A DNA stretch of 64,000 bases, taken from NCBI GenBank assembly GCA_000727475.1, contig KL647291.1, forward strand, positions 3,393,434-3,457,433, given 5' to 3'. The translations under genes and the position numbers were made by a program. The notes below the pieces were generated by a model that did not search any database, had not been told where the DNA came from, and saw only the letters and a program-made list of their open reading frames with translations. Within the stretch, counting starts at the first letter, position 1; each line of letters starts with the position of its first letter. This DNA is from Sarcocystis neurona. Taxonomy: Eukaryota; Apicomplexa; Conoidasida; Eucoccidiorida; Sarcocystidae. Below, in pieces: positions 44,780 to 57,400 of this stretch.

Positions 44780-47700
44780 ATGGTGCGCGGAGGAGGGTAC
44801 GGGCGCGGTGCAGCCGCCAACTCCGGCGGGCGTTACAATGCCCCAAGTACAGGCAGCAGCAGCAGTAAGTTGAAGATCAGCTCTTCCTCCGGTGTTCCCC
44901 GCAACTATTGGCCTGCTCTGCTACTGCCTGTCACTGGCTACCGGTATTTTTCTAGTCGTGTCGGCAACCTGCGGGAGGGATGACGACTCGAGCGAGCAGA
45001 AGATGCGGCTGAAAGTTTACATTGATTCAGATAGTGCTGCCGCTGGGCATCCTCTACCTGTAAAACCCAACTGAAGGAGGAGGCGCTCCATGTTTCACTA
45101 CGCCGCATCAGCATGTGCTGTGCTGTATACGATTTGCGGAAATACTACGTTATACTGCACGTGACTGGGATGCCGTGGGCGTCGCTCTAGAGGGGCTGAT
45201 GGCCTGTAACGTTTCTGTGGGGGGCAATACTCTGGTCAGAAGCTGTTCCCCATTTCACACTGTAAAACCTCTCCAGTAGGACTGCTCGAAAAGGTGGACC
45301 CAGGATCGCGTGTATGGCGACTTCGTACGAGTGGGAGCTGCTAGAAATCCGCACGGGGGAAAGTAGGGGAAGGGTGAAGTTTTGAGCAGAGAGCCTGTGG
45401 GACGCCTCAGCAGTGCCCGTTGTTCCACTACCACTGCCATATGTAGGGCATCACGGCAACCGACGGCGTAGAGGTATAGGCGGCGTGACATCTGCTGCAG
45501 TTCTGCCTGTGAAGGCTGGCGGACACGAGGAAGACATATGTTCACGGAATGGGTTGGGAGAGGGAGGAGAGGCAGCGGGCTGCCGACTAGCTTATCCAGT
45601 CAAGCGCGCTAAGCGAACAGGTGTCGAAGTCAGTATGAATATTGAGAACAGATGCCGAGCCGCTGCTATTTCTGTTTCCCGCACCTTCCTCCCGGTTGCA
45701 CGGTCAGACTGGTCGTCGGATTACAGCAACGCGTGAAGGAAGACGCGCGGATTGTTGCGGACTTTCTGAGAAAAATGCCGTACACTGGTGGTAGGACCCC
45801 GTCGTGTGTGTGGAACCTTCACGTGCGCGCTCGTTTTTTTGAAGTGTGTCTGCTCACGCATGAGTTGTAACATGCTTTCTCTGATGCGCGTCGTCTGAAA
45901 TAACATGGAAGTATTTTTTTCTTCAGTGTCCTCACACTCCTCACCACCGCAACAGCAGTTCCCAACACGCGTGTTCTTCCCGGGGTTGCGACTGAACGGC
46001 ATTCTTCACTATGCCGTACATACCTCTGCAAACCAGCTGGTGGTTTTCATGCGTGCTTCATGGGCATACGAAGGAACCGCCGTCACCCGTTGCGTTAAGC
46101 GATGGCGTTTGACAAATAAGGCATCTGCGGTGTAGTGGCTACACTGCATTTTTGCAAGGTTCCTGCCTCCGACTGCGTGCACTGAGTCTTCACCACTTGT
46201 CTGCGTACGGCGTCCACCGCTACTCTGTGCGAGTCTGACACACGCTGTGTAGTATTTCGTCACTCAGGTGTATCCACTGTGAGTTATATTTGTAAAAGCA
46301 TGTTGGGCTGTTTGTATTTTTCCAAGATGTCAGTTGAACTGCAGTGTCCTCTTCAATATTTCAAGTACGCAGCGAGGGACGATCCGGCCTCCGAAACTTC
46401 CTTTCCTTTGGGGTGCAGTTGTACGTGGTAACTTTGGGCGTGACAACTTGGCAGGATTTGCTCGTACTGGGCTCGGACTGGTGGAAGGACTGTTCTACTC
46501 GAGCTGACACTGCTACTATCTCGAGACTATGGCCGCGAGCGCCTGCTCGTTCGTACAACTGCTGCAGCAAACCAACTGCTTCTCTTCGTCGGCTGATTCT
46601 GTTTCATTTTCTCTCCTCTTCGCTTCTGTTCGACGCTACCACAAGCTCCCGTTGATGCAGGAAAGCAGCTGCCGCAGCTGCTGCTGTTGGGTGGGGGGCC
46701 GGTCAGAGCAGTCACGCAGGGTGCATTTGCCGCTGTTACTGGCCGCCGGACGCGGCTGCAAGTGCGGCAGTACTCTCTGTAAAGCTACTGTTTCAAAGCT
46801 GTAAAACTCTACTCTTCTGAAGGCGGCCGTGAAAGGGTGGTGCTGCTGGTGCTTCTCCCGGGGATATCCTTGTGGACGGTTTTATAAGACTCGGCAGCCG
46901 GAGGAGGAGGAGGAAAACCGTGAGCTGCTGCATATGCAGTTGGTATGCAGCATCTTATGAGACCTGCATTAGGACTGGTGTCCCCGAGCAGATTTCAGAA
47001 TACCGATACACTGTTTGCAGGGGGACCGAGGAGGAAGGCAAGAAGTGCTGTCCAGCTAGCGTCTCCTGTTTTGCTTTGTTGCGCTGCAGCGGCGGGCGTG
47101 CGCAGCTGGGCACGCGCGAGACTCTACTCCAAGAACGTGGCGAACACAGCTACGCGCTACCAGTACTACTACAACAGTGCACGACCGACAGGAGGCGCGG
47201 GTGCTGCCGGATCTGTGGCACGCCGCGGTCGCAACTTCGCAATCAGCCGCGGTCGCTACGAAACTTTCCAGTATCCTCGTGCTGGGTACGTTAGTTGACA
47301 GCGACGCAGGAGAAGTGATCATCCACGGGGGGCTTGTTCACTGCCAGTAATTCAGAGGGTTGCAATCTTGTGAGACCGGTGTACAAGTTCAGTGTGAGCT
47401 GCTTTCGTCAGTGGGTAGCGTGGGGTGGTGACTTGAAAGATATTGAAAAGTTTTAGAGCAGTTGGTACCGCACGCGGATCCCCTGTACATGTTTCTATAG
47501 ATAGGCATGTTGAGTTTCCTGAGGCATAGCAGACGGTCCGAATGGTGGTTGTGTGCCCAGCAGTGTCTGAGAAGCAGAACGGAATTTGTTTCGGAAGCGT
47601 AAGGCAGGCCTGGCGCTTTGGACTGAAGAGGGTAGTTGTGTTTTCTGGCTGCTGCGCGGGCTGAAAATTCGGCGTTAATTTTTTTTTTCTGAAAAGTGTG

Positions 47701-48702
47701 TTGCATTTCCTGGGTAGTGCTCCACACTCGTGTCCAACAATGTCTTCCTCCTCACGCCATGGGCGCCGTGGTTACGCGTTGTCCTTTGGCAGCGTCTCCC
47801 GTATCAGTTGGTCTACAAGATTTGCCAAAGTGGTAAAACTTGAGCTTGTGCGTCCGTATACTCCTTGCCTTCTCTCTTTGTATAGTGATCTTTCCTCTCA
47901 GGTTGTCCCGATCTGCGTTCCCCGTGTTGGTGTTATTTGTAAATTCGCTTCCCATTCGTTATTTGATGCGCGTCAAGTGACTTTTTTTCGTTCGGTGCAT
48001 TCGGTTCCCAGCTACTACCGCTACTTCCCCCGTATGTCTCGAGGAGGGAGTTATGCGAGGGGAGGGGCTGTCGTTGGAGGAGGTCGCTCTCAGGCAGCAG
48101 GGAATTTGTCGGAGCGTCCTACTTCATATCGGGTGACCAGGGGAGGCGGAGGTGTGACTGCAACAACGGCAGGAGGCCAACGAGGTGGAGCAGCAACGGG
48201 TCGAGGAAGGGGCGCGGGTCGAGGCGGCGTTAGTCGCGGTGGAGGCGTGCGCGGATTTGCGCGAGGAGTCTTCCGGCGCAGAGAGCGAGGCGGCACCTTT
48301 CGCGGCCGTGGCCGTGGCCGTGGAGCTGGCTTCGGACGGGGTGGCAGGAGAGGAGCAGGCGGTGCGCTGAACAAGGAGACGCTGGATGCTGAGCTTGACA
48401 AGTACATGGGTGAAGACAATATCAAGAAACGTCTGGACAGCGAGTTGGAGAAGTACTTCAGCAGAAGCGCAGGCGGCGGGGCCGCGGTCGGAACAGGTAC
48501 AACAGCGACTGCTGCAGCGGCTGGAGGCGGCGAACAAGGCGCGGGAGTGGTGGGCGGAGCGGCACCAGGGGCTGCTGTTGGTTCGGTTGTCGATCCTGCT
48601 ACTGGAGGTGCTGGCACGGCGACGGCGGGAGCTGCTCCGGGAAGTGGCGATGCCACTACCAACGGCACGCTCAAACCAGCTGGAGGTACTCATGGGGAAT
48701 GA
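44780..48702 (+). CDS. CHTOP: CHTOP/FoP-type RGG protein (chromatin/mRNA-export adaptor), three exons
   Basis: Exons 44780-44864, 47090-47285 and 48012-48702 join in phases 1 and 2 to give 323 residues. The ATG context is CGAAAATGG. The protein begins MVRGGGYGRGAAA, continues through Arg/Tyr-rich exon 2 (SVARRGRNFAISRGRYETF) and carries dense RGG/GRGRG repeats in exon 3 (about residues 100-210). The diagnostic part is the tandem C-terminal motif LDAELDKYM (about 218-226) ... LDSELEKYF (about 234-242). This matches the duplicated LDxxLDxYM element of Friend-of-PRMT1/CHTOP proteins, which are arginine-methylation targets that work with the TREX mRNA-export complex. A Gly/Ala/Thr-rich tail of about 80 residues follows, which animal CHTOP lacks. 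The RGG repeats fit a methylated RNA-binding nuclear protein. The introns are 2.2 kb and 0.7 kb. Confidence 0.87.
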
Positions 48703-51180
48703 ACATGGCTCACACACACAGGGAGGGGAGGGGAAGATTGCGAAAGCGGAGGGCCCGATGTTGGCTCACAGCAGCTGCTTGTGTGCGCTCCATTGTGTGT
48801 CCCGGCTGCCACTGTGGACGTCTCTTTCTACATTTCTCAACTGACTAGTAGAATTTGTGCAGCCGTGGTGAGAGGGCGCTTGTCTTTCAGAAAACGGGGG
48901 TAAGGCCGGTTCCTGCCTCAACGTACTTCCTCAATAGTGGCACTACCACCCGTGTAGGGGGGACTTCAGAATGCCGATGTAGTGGGCACAGAGATCAGGT
49001 GTACTTTTTTCATGCAGCAGACAGTAGTAAGCTGAAGTCATCAGTCCACCACCGGTGCATCTTACCCCGTCCGCATATCATAATGCGAAACATCTCTCTT
49101 CGGTTGAACAATTCAACCGTGATAAAGTGTTGACTAGAAGGTTACACAAAAACGAGAACGGGAGTATCGTCGTGATGCTAACTTAGTGAGCCGAGTAGGT
49201 CGTGGTGGTTGTTGCGGTGGCAGTGATTGTGCTGGTGGTCCTTATTTACGTATTTATAATGCTGCGCCGAGGCATAATCAAAAAGGGACGCCGTGCAGCA
49301 CGTAGCAAGGGCTGTGTGTTCAGAAATCAACCGGTGAGCTCGTGTGAGCAAACGGGTACCGTCTTCTGGACAGAATGTCTCCTTGGGGGTGCGCGTATGT
49401 GTGTGTGCATGTTTGCAGGCATGGATGTGTCTATGGACAACTCTCTCTGAAGAATATTATGAGACGTGCGCTGTCGCGTGTGCCGCGAGCGTCGGAGTGC
49501 TTCGACAGCGATGTAGAAAGCGTGACAGAAGTGGTGTTCATACAGTACCTAACTGATTGGTCTGACGTCCGATTGTAGTTTCCCTTCTTTCAGGGGTCGT
49601 GGAGATGTTTCATATACCTGGCTCACCTCTCAAGGTCTGTTTTGTAGAACGCACGGAGAGATCGCATTGTGTCTGGATCGTTTGTGCATGTAGAACACGG
49701 GAGTTAAAGCGTTTAAGGGAGACACAGGCCAAGGTGTAGTACCGTGTATACGTACGGTGATCGTAACGAAGCACTCTCGACGTAAATCCCGGAGAGAGAA
49801 GCATCAGGTTTTGCTGTAGCGCTGGAGGCATGATTTTTGTAGAAGAGACGCAAGAAGCAAAGTGTAAGACTAAATAAGCAAAACAAGGTAGTTGGATATG
49901 CACCTTTCCGTAAGAGCTGGTGATGGTGATGCGGCGGAAGGAGCACCACGTTGAGGATCAAAGGGTCCTACATAAGGCTTTTGTATTTGGTCGATTGCAA
50001 GGTGGCGAGTGACGTTAGGCGACGCAGGGGAGCACTGCGACGAAAATATATTATGCGGTGGTTCGCGTCAGCGCGTCTGGAGATGATATCAAGGTGTACG
50101 GCAGTGTAGGCGGGAGTTTCGATTAGCGTGTAGGGAAAACTCCGACCTACGATGTGGAGCAACATCTGAACCGGCGGGTGTGCTCATGAATAGTGTTTAC
50201 GATGTTTCGGAGATCAAAGGTCGTTACTGTCATGAGCTGAAAGTTGGACTTTTCGCTGCTGCGCATGCCCGGTTCCGGTATAGCGATGCGGGAAAGCAAA
50301 CCCTCCTGTACGATCTGTGCCGTGGCCCATCTCCCGCGTGAAAAGAAACTTCATTGAGTAGTGCTTTGAAGGACAACGCTGGAACGTCTGCAGTCGCATT
50401 TTGTTGCATGTGCTCACGTATTTGCGAATGGGTGTGCACGCACGTACGACTGTCCACACGTATCACTTTGTACGTGTGTATATGCGTACATGTTGCTACA
50501 TCTTTTTCTTCTGCACCTCTCTTCGCCGCCTGTACGTCAACGTCTGCATGTTTCCGCAAAATTTCGGTCAAGTTTGTGGGCGTATGAATCTGTGTATGAA
50601 TATCCAAGTTGTATATCTGTACTCGTGGATACATGTGAGTAGATCTGCGTTCCCATAAAAACAAGAGGGAAGTGCTTTCGGAAGCGGCATGTGGCGCGGA
50701 TGTTCTCCGGCAGGAGATACCGACAGAAGGCTCAGTCTTAACGGGACAGGTGAACTGCGTGTGTGGGTCGCAAAAGCAGACTTTCACTGCGAGGCATTCA
50801 TCGTCCTTCACAGGGCCTGCTCGTACTGTGCTCCTGATGTACGTGTACGTCGAAGGCACACGGTGTCACCGTTGAATTTTGAGTGTGTAACGAGGTGAAT
50901 GATACATTAGCACAGTGAGCAGTAGGGTGCGAGAACGCGAAAAGGTTGCTCAGCGCATGACTACGCGTTGCACGCCGGAGTGTGGGGAAGTAGAGATGTT
51001 TACTGTTGTGTCATTGCCGACGTTCTCTCTGTGTGACGGACATTTTTGCAGGAAAAACATCATCTATAGCTGTGCGTGTACCCATGTATGTGAATGCACC
51101 TAACGCGTGCCTTGAATCGTTTGATGGGAAACTCGCACCCGAGTGCGCGCACAGGAGGGAACGGAAAAAAAACCCAGGCG
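48703..51180. other. Intergenic region between CHTOP-type and SSNA1 genes
   Basis: The two genes converge here. The region presumably holds both 3' UTRs. A short plus frame at 49202-49350 encodes a strongly hydrophobic segment (VVVAVAVIVLVVLIYVFIML) followed by basic residues and a GTGAGC donor at 49336. It is a possible membrane-protein exon but has no partner that I can see. No gene was called. Confidence 0.4.
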
Positions 51181-51548
51181 CTTTCGGCATAAACACTTGC
51201 ACTCCCTGATGTCTCTTATGAAGGGGGGAGGCTGGCGGCAGTCAACGTTCTTGCAGCAGCACACACGGATTTTCAAGTAGGCATAAAACAACGGCCGTGC
51301 GTTAGTTTCGCAACTTCTAAACGAATTATGAACCCTGGTGGTTAGCAGCCCTCCTGCGCTGCAGCAACCCCGTCGACCTTTATGCTTTCGGCATAAACAC
51401 ATGCACTCCCTGGTGTCTCCTATGAGGGGGGAGGCTGGCGGCAGTCACGCGTTCTTGCAGTAGCACACACTGATTTTGAAGTAGGCATACAGCAACAGTC
51501 GTGCTTTAGTTTCGCAGCTTCTACGCGAATTATGAACCCTGGTGGTTA
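51181..51548. repeat. 164-bp direct repeat, two copies
   Basis: Copy 1 is 51181-51344 and copy 2 is 51385-51548. Both start CTTTCGGCATAAACAC and end GAACCCTGGTGGTTA, with about 20 differences including single-base indels by eye. A 40-bp unique spacer lies between them. The pair lies just downstream of the SSNA1 stop codon (51689), possibly in its 3' UTR. There is no coding frame common to both copies. Confidence 0.85.
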
Positions 51549-51688
51549 TTCACGTATTAGCAGCCCACCTGTGCGTAAGTACTTGCTTCGTTGTGGAAGC
51601 AGTCACCGGCAGCTCGCTACGGAGCAGTCAGCGGATTTTTCTTGACGTCCTTTGGACACCGGGGTCTGCATTTTCTGGGACGAGTGCG

Positions 51689-54461
51689 TCACTCGACATT
51701 GACTTTCTTCGCCAGGCTCATGGATTCGCGCCGCAGCACGTGCAAAAGCGTCTGGGAAGACTCGATGATCTGCGTGAACGCACGTGCAAGATGGTATTTA
51801 GGTAAAAGATAACGTGCCTACGCCCACACACAACTGTTCAGAACAACGTTGTCTGCACCAGTACAGAATCCCGTGTGTGCGCCCAAGCTCGGAGGACGTA
51901 CACGAGAGTCCAAGATGTGGGCTGCGCGTAGAAGAGGTGCAGACGGGGGAGGGTAAGTACAGTGTACAACACTGAATGGAGAAATTACGCTCCTCTGCAA
52001 AGCGTAAGGAAGTGGTCGTCCTGCACGATGAAGTGAACACTGAGGCGCGTCGGCGATTGTAAGCACATCCGCAGTCACGGTTGCGCATCCACGGCAATGT
52101 ATGTGTATACATAGAACGGATAGAGGACTTTGCTTACTTTCATGTAAGCTGCCTCTGTATCTTGTATTGTTTTGTCGTACTCCTCCTTCGCCTGCATGTT
52201 TCTTTCAGTGCTGACTGCGACACATTTCCCACAGAATCTACATGAGACATTTTGCTGAGGAACAATGAATTCACCTCTACTTGAGGGAGGAGCACGACGT
52301 CGACAAGAAAGCTAGCATTTATTTGGCACAAGAGTACGTCTCCCGATGTACGCGCATATATGCAGATATACGGAAACATGCCACGGTACAGCGGGCGTCT
52401 GCGTACTTGACACAAACACGCGTACATGCAAACGGGTACATGCACATCACTCTCATCGTGCATTTACTTAGACGAAGCTGTCCGCGCTCCCAGACGTTTT
52501 CGTGGTTGAATACAACACGTCTGTACTGGACTCGCAGCTGTGCGTTATTGTCCCTGTGCTGCACTGCAAGCGGTCACTCCGTTCACGGTTTCAAAGAGCG
52601 CTTTCTTTGTGTCCGTTTTCGGTTGCCAGACGGTCCTGTCAGAGGTACAGTCCTCTTTGTGTTACGAGCGCGCACACACCTGCGGACCCGCGTGCTGCTG
52701 CACTCTTTCATCCTTCGCGTTTTGTACCACAGCATACTGCTGCGTCTGTGTGAGCACTAGCCCACGAAGAAAGAAAGTGTGATAGAAGATCCGATGCTTC
52801 CCACAGCTGATGGTATTACAAGGACCCCCCGATACGCGCGTACATTCCAGTCACTCGAATTTACCTGTCAGCTTTTCTAGCTTCTCCGAAAGGGCGGCGA
52901 TACCTCGCTGCACTTTCTCCTTTTCCTCGTTTTCCTAGTGGCAGTTCAACACACGTACGGAAAAATGCGGCAGGATGTAGGGTCGCGTAATCGTAAGAGT
53001 GGAAATTAGATTTTGTTGGTGGAAGCACCAGTACAGTCAGCGCAGCTCTATGGGATAAATGTTCCCACCTGTGAGGATCTTTCTAAGGAAGAGTCGCACA
53101 GATAGGCGATGCAGACCTTCTGGACACAACGGACACGGAAAAGTGGAGTAGTATTTCCAGTGACAAGCCACGTCCGTACTGGACGTGCTTGCGAAAGTGA
53201 CGGAATTCAAAGGAAGACAGAGCTTTGTATTTTTTCTTTTGAGACGTGGTCGTACGTAAAAAGCTAAAAATGGTGGAGGAGATGATGTCTGGTATGTAGT
53301 GCAGAGAGCAACGTGGTCAAGCAGCATGCCGCCATGTGTCTGCAGATGGCCTCTGGTAGCTCCGCCGCTCCACGAAAGAGCGCAGCACTTGCGAGACGAT
53401 AAAAAGCAAGTGCACATGAGTCTGTGCTTGCTTTCCACCGTAAGCTCCACGAGAATCACCACAATATTATTTAGAAACAGGTACAAGTCACTCACTTCTG
53501 TGGTGGCGTCGCTTCCGCACTGTATCGGCGGCGTTTGGCAGAATTGTGGTTTACTTTCGTTCGCGATCTGTAGATGTGTCATCTTGCCTCCCTCAACAGA
53601 TGAGCTTGACGCCTAGTTTTACGCTTAAGTTGTGGAATGTGCTACGATCGAATGCGGGCTTCAAAAATCCACGTGACAGCTCAGAGAGCACAAGACGCTA
53701 AGGCGGAGCAGCAGGTGGTTGTGCACACACACAAAGAAGGCCACATCACCCGATCTTCCCTCCTTTGTGTGTGCGTAACCACCTGCTTTTACGACGGATT
53801 TTCCGTTCATGAAGTTCAGTATGATACGCTGTTGTATGAGCCCTTCAGTGAACTGCGTCCACGTCTGAGTGCATCTGCAGCACCTACAGTTTTCTACCGC
53901 ATAATGCTCGCCAATAGTTTTTGGATACCCGCATTAAGCTGGCAACAGCCGCGCTCGCATCTCACCTTGGTAGTGTATATGTCTCCGTATCTCTGTGAGA
54001 CGTATACGTTTAGGTGCTCTGCAAATTGCATAACGGTTACTGGTACACACGTGTGAACCTTCAACTCATGGGAAAAAAGGGACGAATGTTTCATCCAAGT
54101 CGCACCTACGTGATTGAATGACCGTTTTTGTGTCGTTCACACCGTGCTTTTGTGTGTTAAATTTACGCACTCGCCTCCAAGGACATGCAGGTCTATCTGA
54201 TTTTGTGGATTCCATGATTTGTGTACACGTTGGTCCACAGCACTGAGACGAACTAGGAAATGGCTGATCCGTCGACGATGGCCATTACTCGTAATTTAAC
54301 GACGAGACATCCTGTCGAGGTTGAGTGCGTGTGTCTGTCCCTTCTCTTACTTGCATGATCTGCTTCCCAATTTCGTCTCTTTTTCTCTTTAAGTCATCGA
54401 TGCATTTGAGAAGCTCGTTTCCGCAGTTGGAGAGGTTTGCGTTATGGTGGTGGCTGGCCAT
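51689..54461 (-). CDS. SSNA1: SSNA1/DIP13 coiled-coil microtubule protein, four exons
   Basis: Exons 54461-54351, 52934-52865, 52214-52138 and 51769-51689 join in phases 0, 1 and 0 to give 112 residues. All junctions have clean GT/AG signals (GTAAGA, GTAAAT, GTAAGC donors). Family blocks in order: GNELLKCIDDLKRKRDEIGK (residues 14-33), ENEEKEK...LSEKLEKL, EEYDKTIQDTEAAYMK, then IIESSQTLLHVLRRES near the C-terminus. These match Sjogren syndrome nuclear autoantigen 1 and algal DIP13, of about 110-120 residues, collinearly and without gaps. The family forms fibrils and acts at centrioles, basal bodies and axonemes, where it guides microtubule branching and organisation. In a coccidian, a role at centrioles or the apical microtubule apparatus, or in microgamete flagella, is inferred. 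The gene spans 2.8 kb, so about 88% is intron. Confidence 0.93.
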
Positions 54462-57400
54462 CTCGTCTATCCGTTCGGGAGAGGGCAATTAACACGATAC
54501 GGAAGAATTGTGCACAGTAAATGTGCAAACACAAATAAGGCTTCTCAGGTTGTTTTTGTTAACTGAGGCTGCCAAGTTCTGAGCATGCAAGGATGCGTCC
54601 TTAAACGTAATTGCAGAAAACAACAGACACTTGTGCCTACATGATACAGTGCACCAGCATATGTGCACAAAAGTCTGTGGAGAAGATACGCCTGCAGATG
54701 GGCGTATCGCCTCATAGCAAAGTACAAACGTTCCGGTGGAGATCCAAGCGCGGTTGGGTGCTCAGCGGAGTTGTGCCGCACATTCCGGCTCGGCAATTTC
54801 GAACAGCAGTTACTCGAGATAGTGGAAGTGGTCGGAGTTGCAGAAGTTGAAACAGTCCTCCAAGCAGGGTAGGTAGTGGAACCACTTTTCTGATGGACTT
54901 CACAAAACGCAATAGCAAAGTCAAACACCTTAGAAGGGGAACGAACCACACGATAAACAAGTGGATGCCTACTAACGGCAACATACCAGAAGATCATGGG
55001 ACAGCACAGAATGTATGACGAGACACACGCATGTAGTTGGCACTACTGCGTAAAAAACTGAACTGATAAGAGCCGTAAACATGCCATCTCGTTTCCGGGA
55101 ACGACAAAGAAGTGCCGCAGCCCTAGAATTCATACAAAAAGCTTGCCGCAGCAGCTGCTGCGATGCCTGTCACGATAGAATCAGACTTGGAACCGCGGTA
55201 GTGTTAGGGTGACTTCCATAACCGCAGCTGGGGTGACACTATCACAAGTAGTCATATTTTGGACCGCTTACTGATGGAGTGTGCTTCACGCTTTCCCGGC
55301 AGTGTGCACAGCTTTATGAGACAGCGCAGCGTGTGTCGCTCGGCAGCGTACGCACCACGTTGCGTCACATCCGCACTTCAGCATTATTGCTGCGTCTGAC
55401 TCTACGCGTCCGGGGCAGGCATGACTTCAGTCTACGTAACTACAAGTGGATCCACAAGCTGTCCAACATTCAGCTCGTACTTTCAGTGTAGGGCTGACAG
55501 GGCTTGAGCACACACTGGTGTGCTGCTTCGAAAATGTGGGGCGGCGTTACTTTTCAGTGAACGCATCTGTACACGGAGATACCAGAACAAACTGCAAGTC
55601 TACGAGATTGCTTGTGTTTACGGCAGCAGCTATCCTTTCATAATTGTCGGGGACACATCTGCGGTGTTGGCCCACCCGGCAAGCGTCGAGATATCGTCGA
55701 CGGAATAGGTTTCGGGGCGTACCTGTACACACCAAGACGCGCGTAGGAAAACACGTCCGTGCAAACCCATTTGAACTTGAGAAAGACACATATACACGCT
55801 TAACGACTTATCATACATACTTGCATACACGCACGTGGACAGTCACGTGTGTTTGTAGCTGCGTAGCCCACACATACTGCAACACACATTCGTATAGATG
55901 AACAGGTGTAGCTTGGAGATTTTGATTGAACCTCCCCGTGCGTGGATATACATATATAAAAGTAAATATGTAGATGGGTATTTTCACGCGTTTACCGTGA
56001 AATGCTGTAGACAGATGTACACGCGCCTGGGTGTGTGTCTCTCCGTGCACGGAGACGCTACGAGCCGTCCACTAAGGGCCACTTCACACAATTTAGTCTT
56101 CACGGCGGCTGTGAACACAGTCCGAACACCCAACACAACTCACGGTGGTGTTTAGATTGTTCAGGCTTCTTCAGCACGCATCTTCTCGGTGTCACATACT
56201 GACGTCTGATAAACGCCTCCTTCGGTTTGTGAAGCTGAAATACACCACTTTTTCAGTATCAGCTTATGTGAATTTTCGTACATAAGAAGCGTGACGCATT
56301 GGTAGCCATAACGTTTTTCCTGCGTATGTGAGCCCCCAGGCAATGAAGCTTGCAATTCGTCTGCCCACGTGGGTGGCATTTGCTCGTTGAAGACATTTCT
56401 CATTTTGAGAGCGGCTGCTCGTCAACCAGTTTATTTTGCTCCTTTAGTGACCCCTAAACTTATTTGGGAAGTAACTGATCTACAATGGTTGCAAACAGTT
56501 GCGGTGGGTAACTTCATCTGCTACCCCTCGAAGTGAATAATTTCCTCGACAAAGTGATCACACACCTGTGTTGCTCACGCGAATTGGTAGGTCCCTTGCA
56601 GTGACAGTGGGCTGATGCATTAAAAGCAGAAGCCGTCGACTAATGGTCTGCGAACTGCCTCGCCTCTGCATAAATTGCACGTAACGACTGCCTCTGAATA
56701 ATAGGGACGGATGAATGAGAAAGAAGTAAATTTCAGTTAGTGGTACAGGGTTCCCTGCGCTCTCATGGGCTCGCCTGGTTATCGAAAAAGACTGTCATAC
56801 TCCTGCTGCTATTGCACGCCTTCCAGCACGACAAGTGCAGAACAGACGTGTGCGTACATACACTTACTTCCGTATACGTGGTAGGTGTGTATGGATATAC
56901 CCATATATTCGTACAATTTTAAAAGTCATACCTATTTACATTCATATTATCACACAAGCGTTCAACTATATATTCATCTCCAACTGTGTCACTGCGTATC
57001 TTCTCGACGTATCCGTTCAGTTACATTTTCATCGACCAATACGTATACGTCCCTGCAAATGTGTGTCCACGTTCACATTTGGAGCTATTTGTTCGACGCA
57101 TACCTTGTCGTTCGGAATACCTTACACATACCCGTACACAGGCAGTTCTCTGTTCTTGCAATCTGGGTCTGAAAGCGTCGCGCCTACGAAGAAGCGCATA
57201 GCGTACGCATCTGAGAAGCAAGTGCATATGGGTTTTGCCCTCGCTCAATTCTGTTTCGCCCAAAATATCTTCTCATCGACTACAACGAAAAGCTCCAGTC
57301 ACCACCATTCGTAGCTTCAGTCCTGGTGATTTTCTTCTAGGAAAATACAGCTCAATGGAATGCTGTGATAAGCGCAACAAACGTCTTTCCACCAACGGAA

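Noticed and set aside
48090..48674. Two minus-strand frames of about 195 residues rich in Pro/Ala/Ser
   Set aside because: They are antisense to the RGG-rich exon 3 of the CHTOP-type gene; GC-rich GGN codons keep the opposite strand open.
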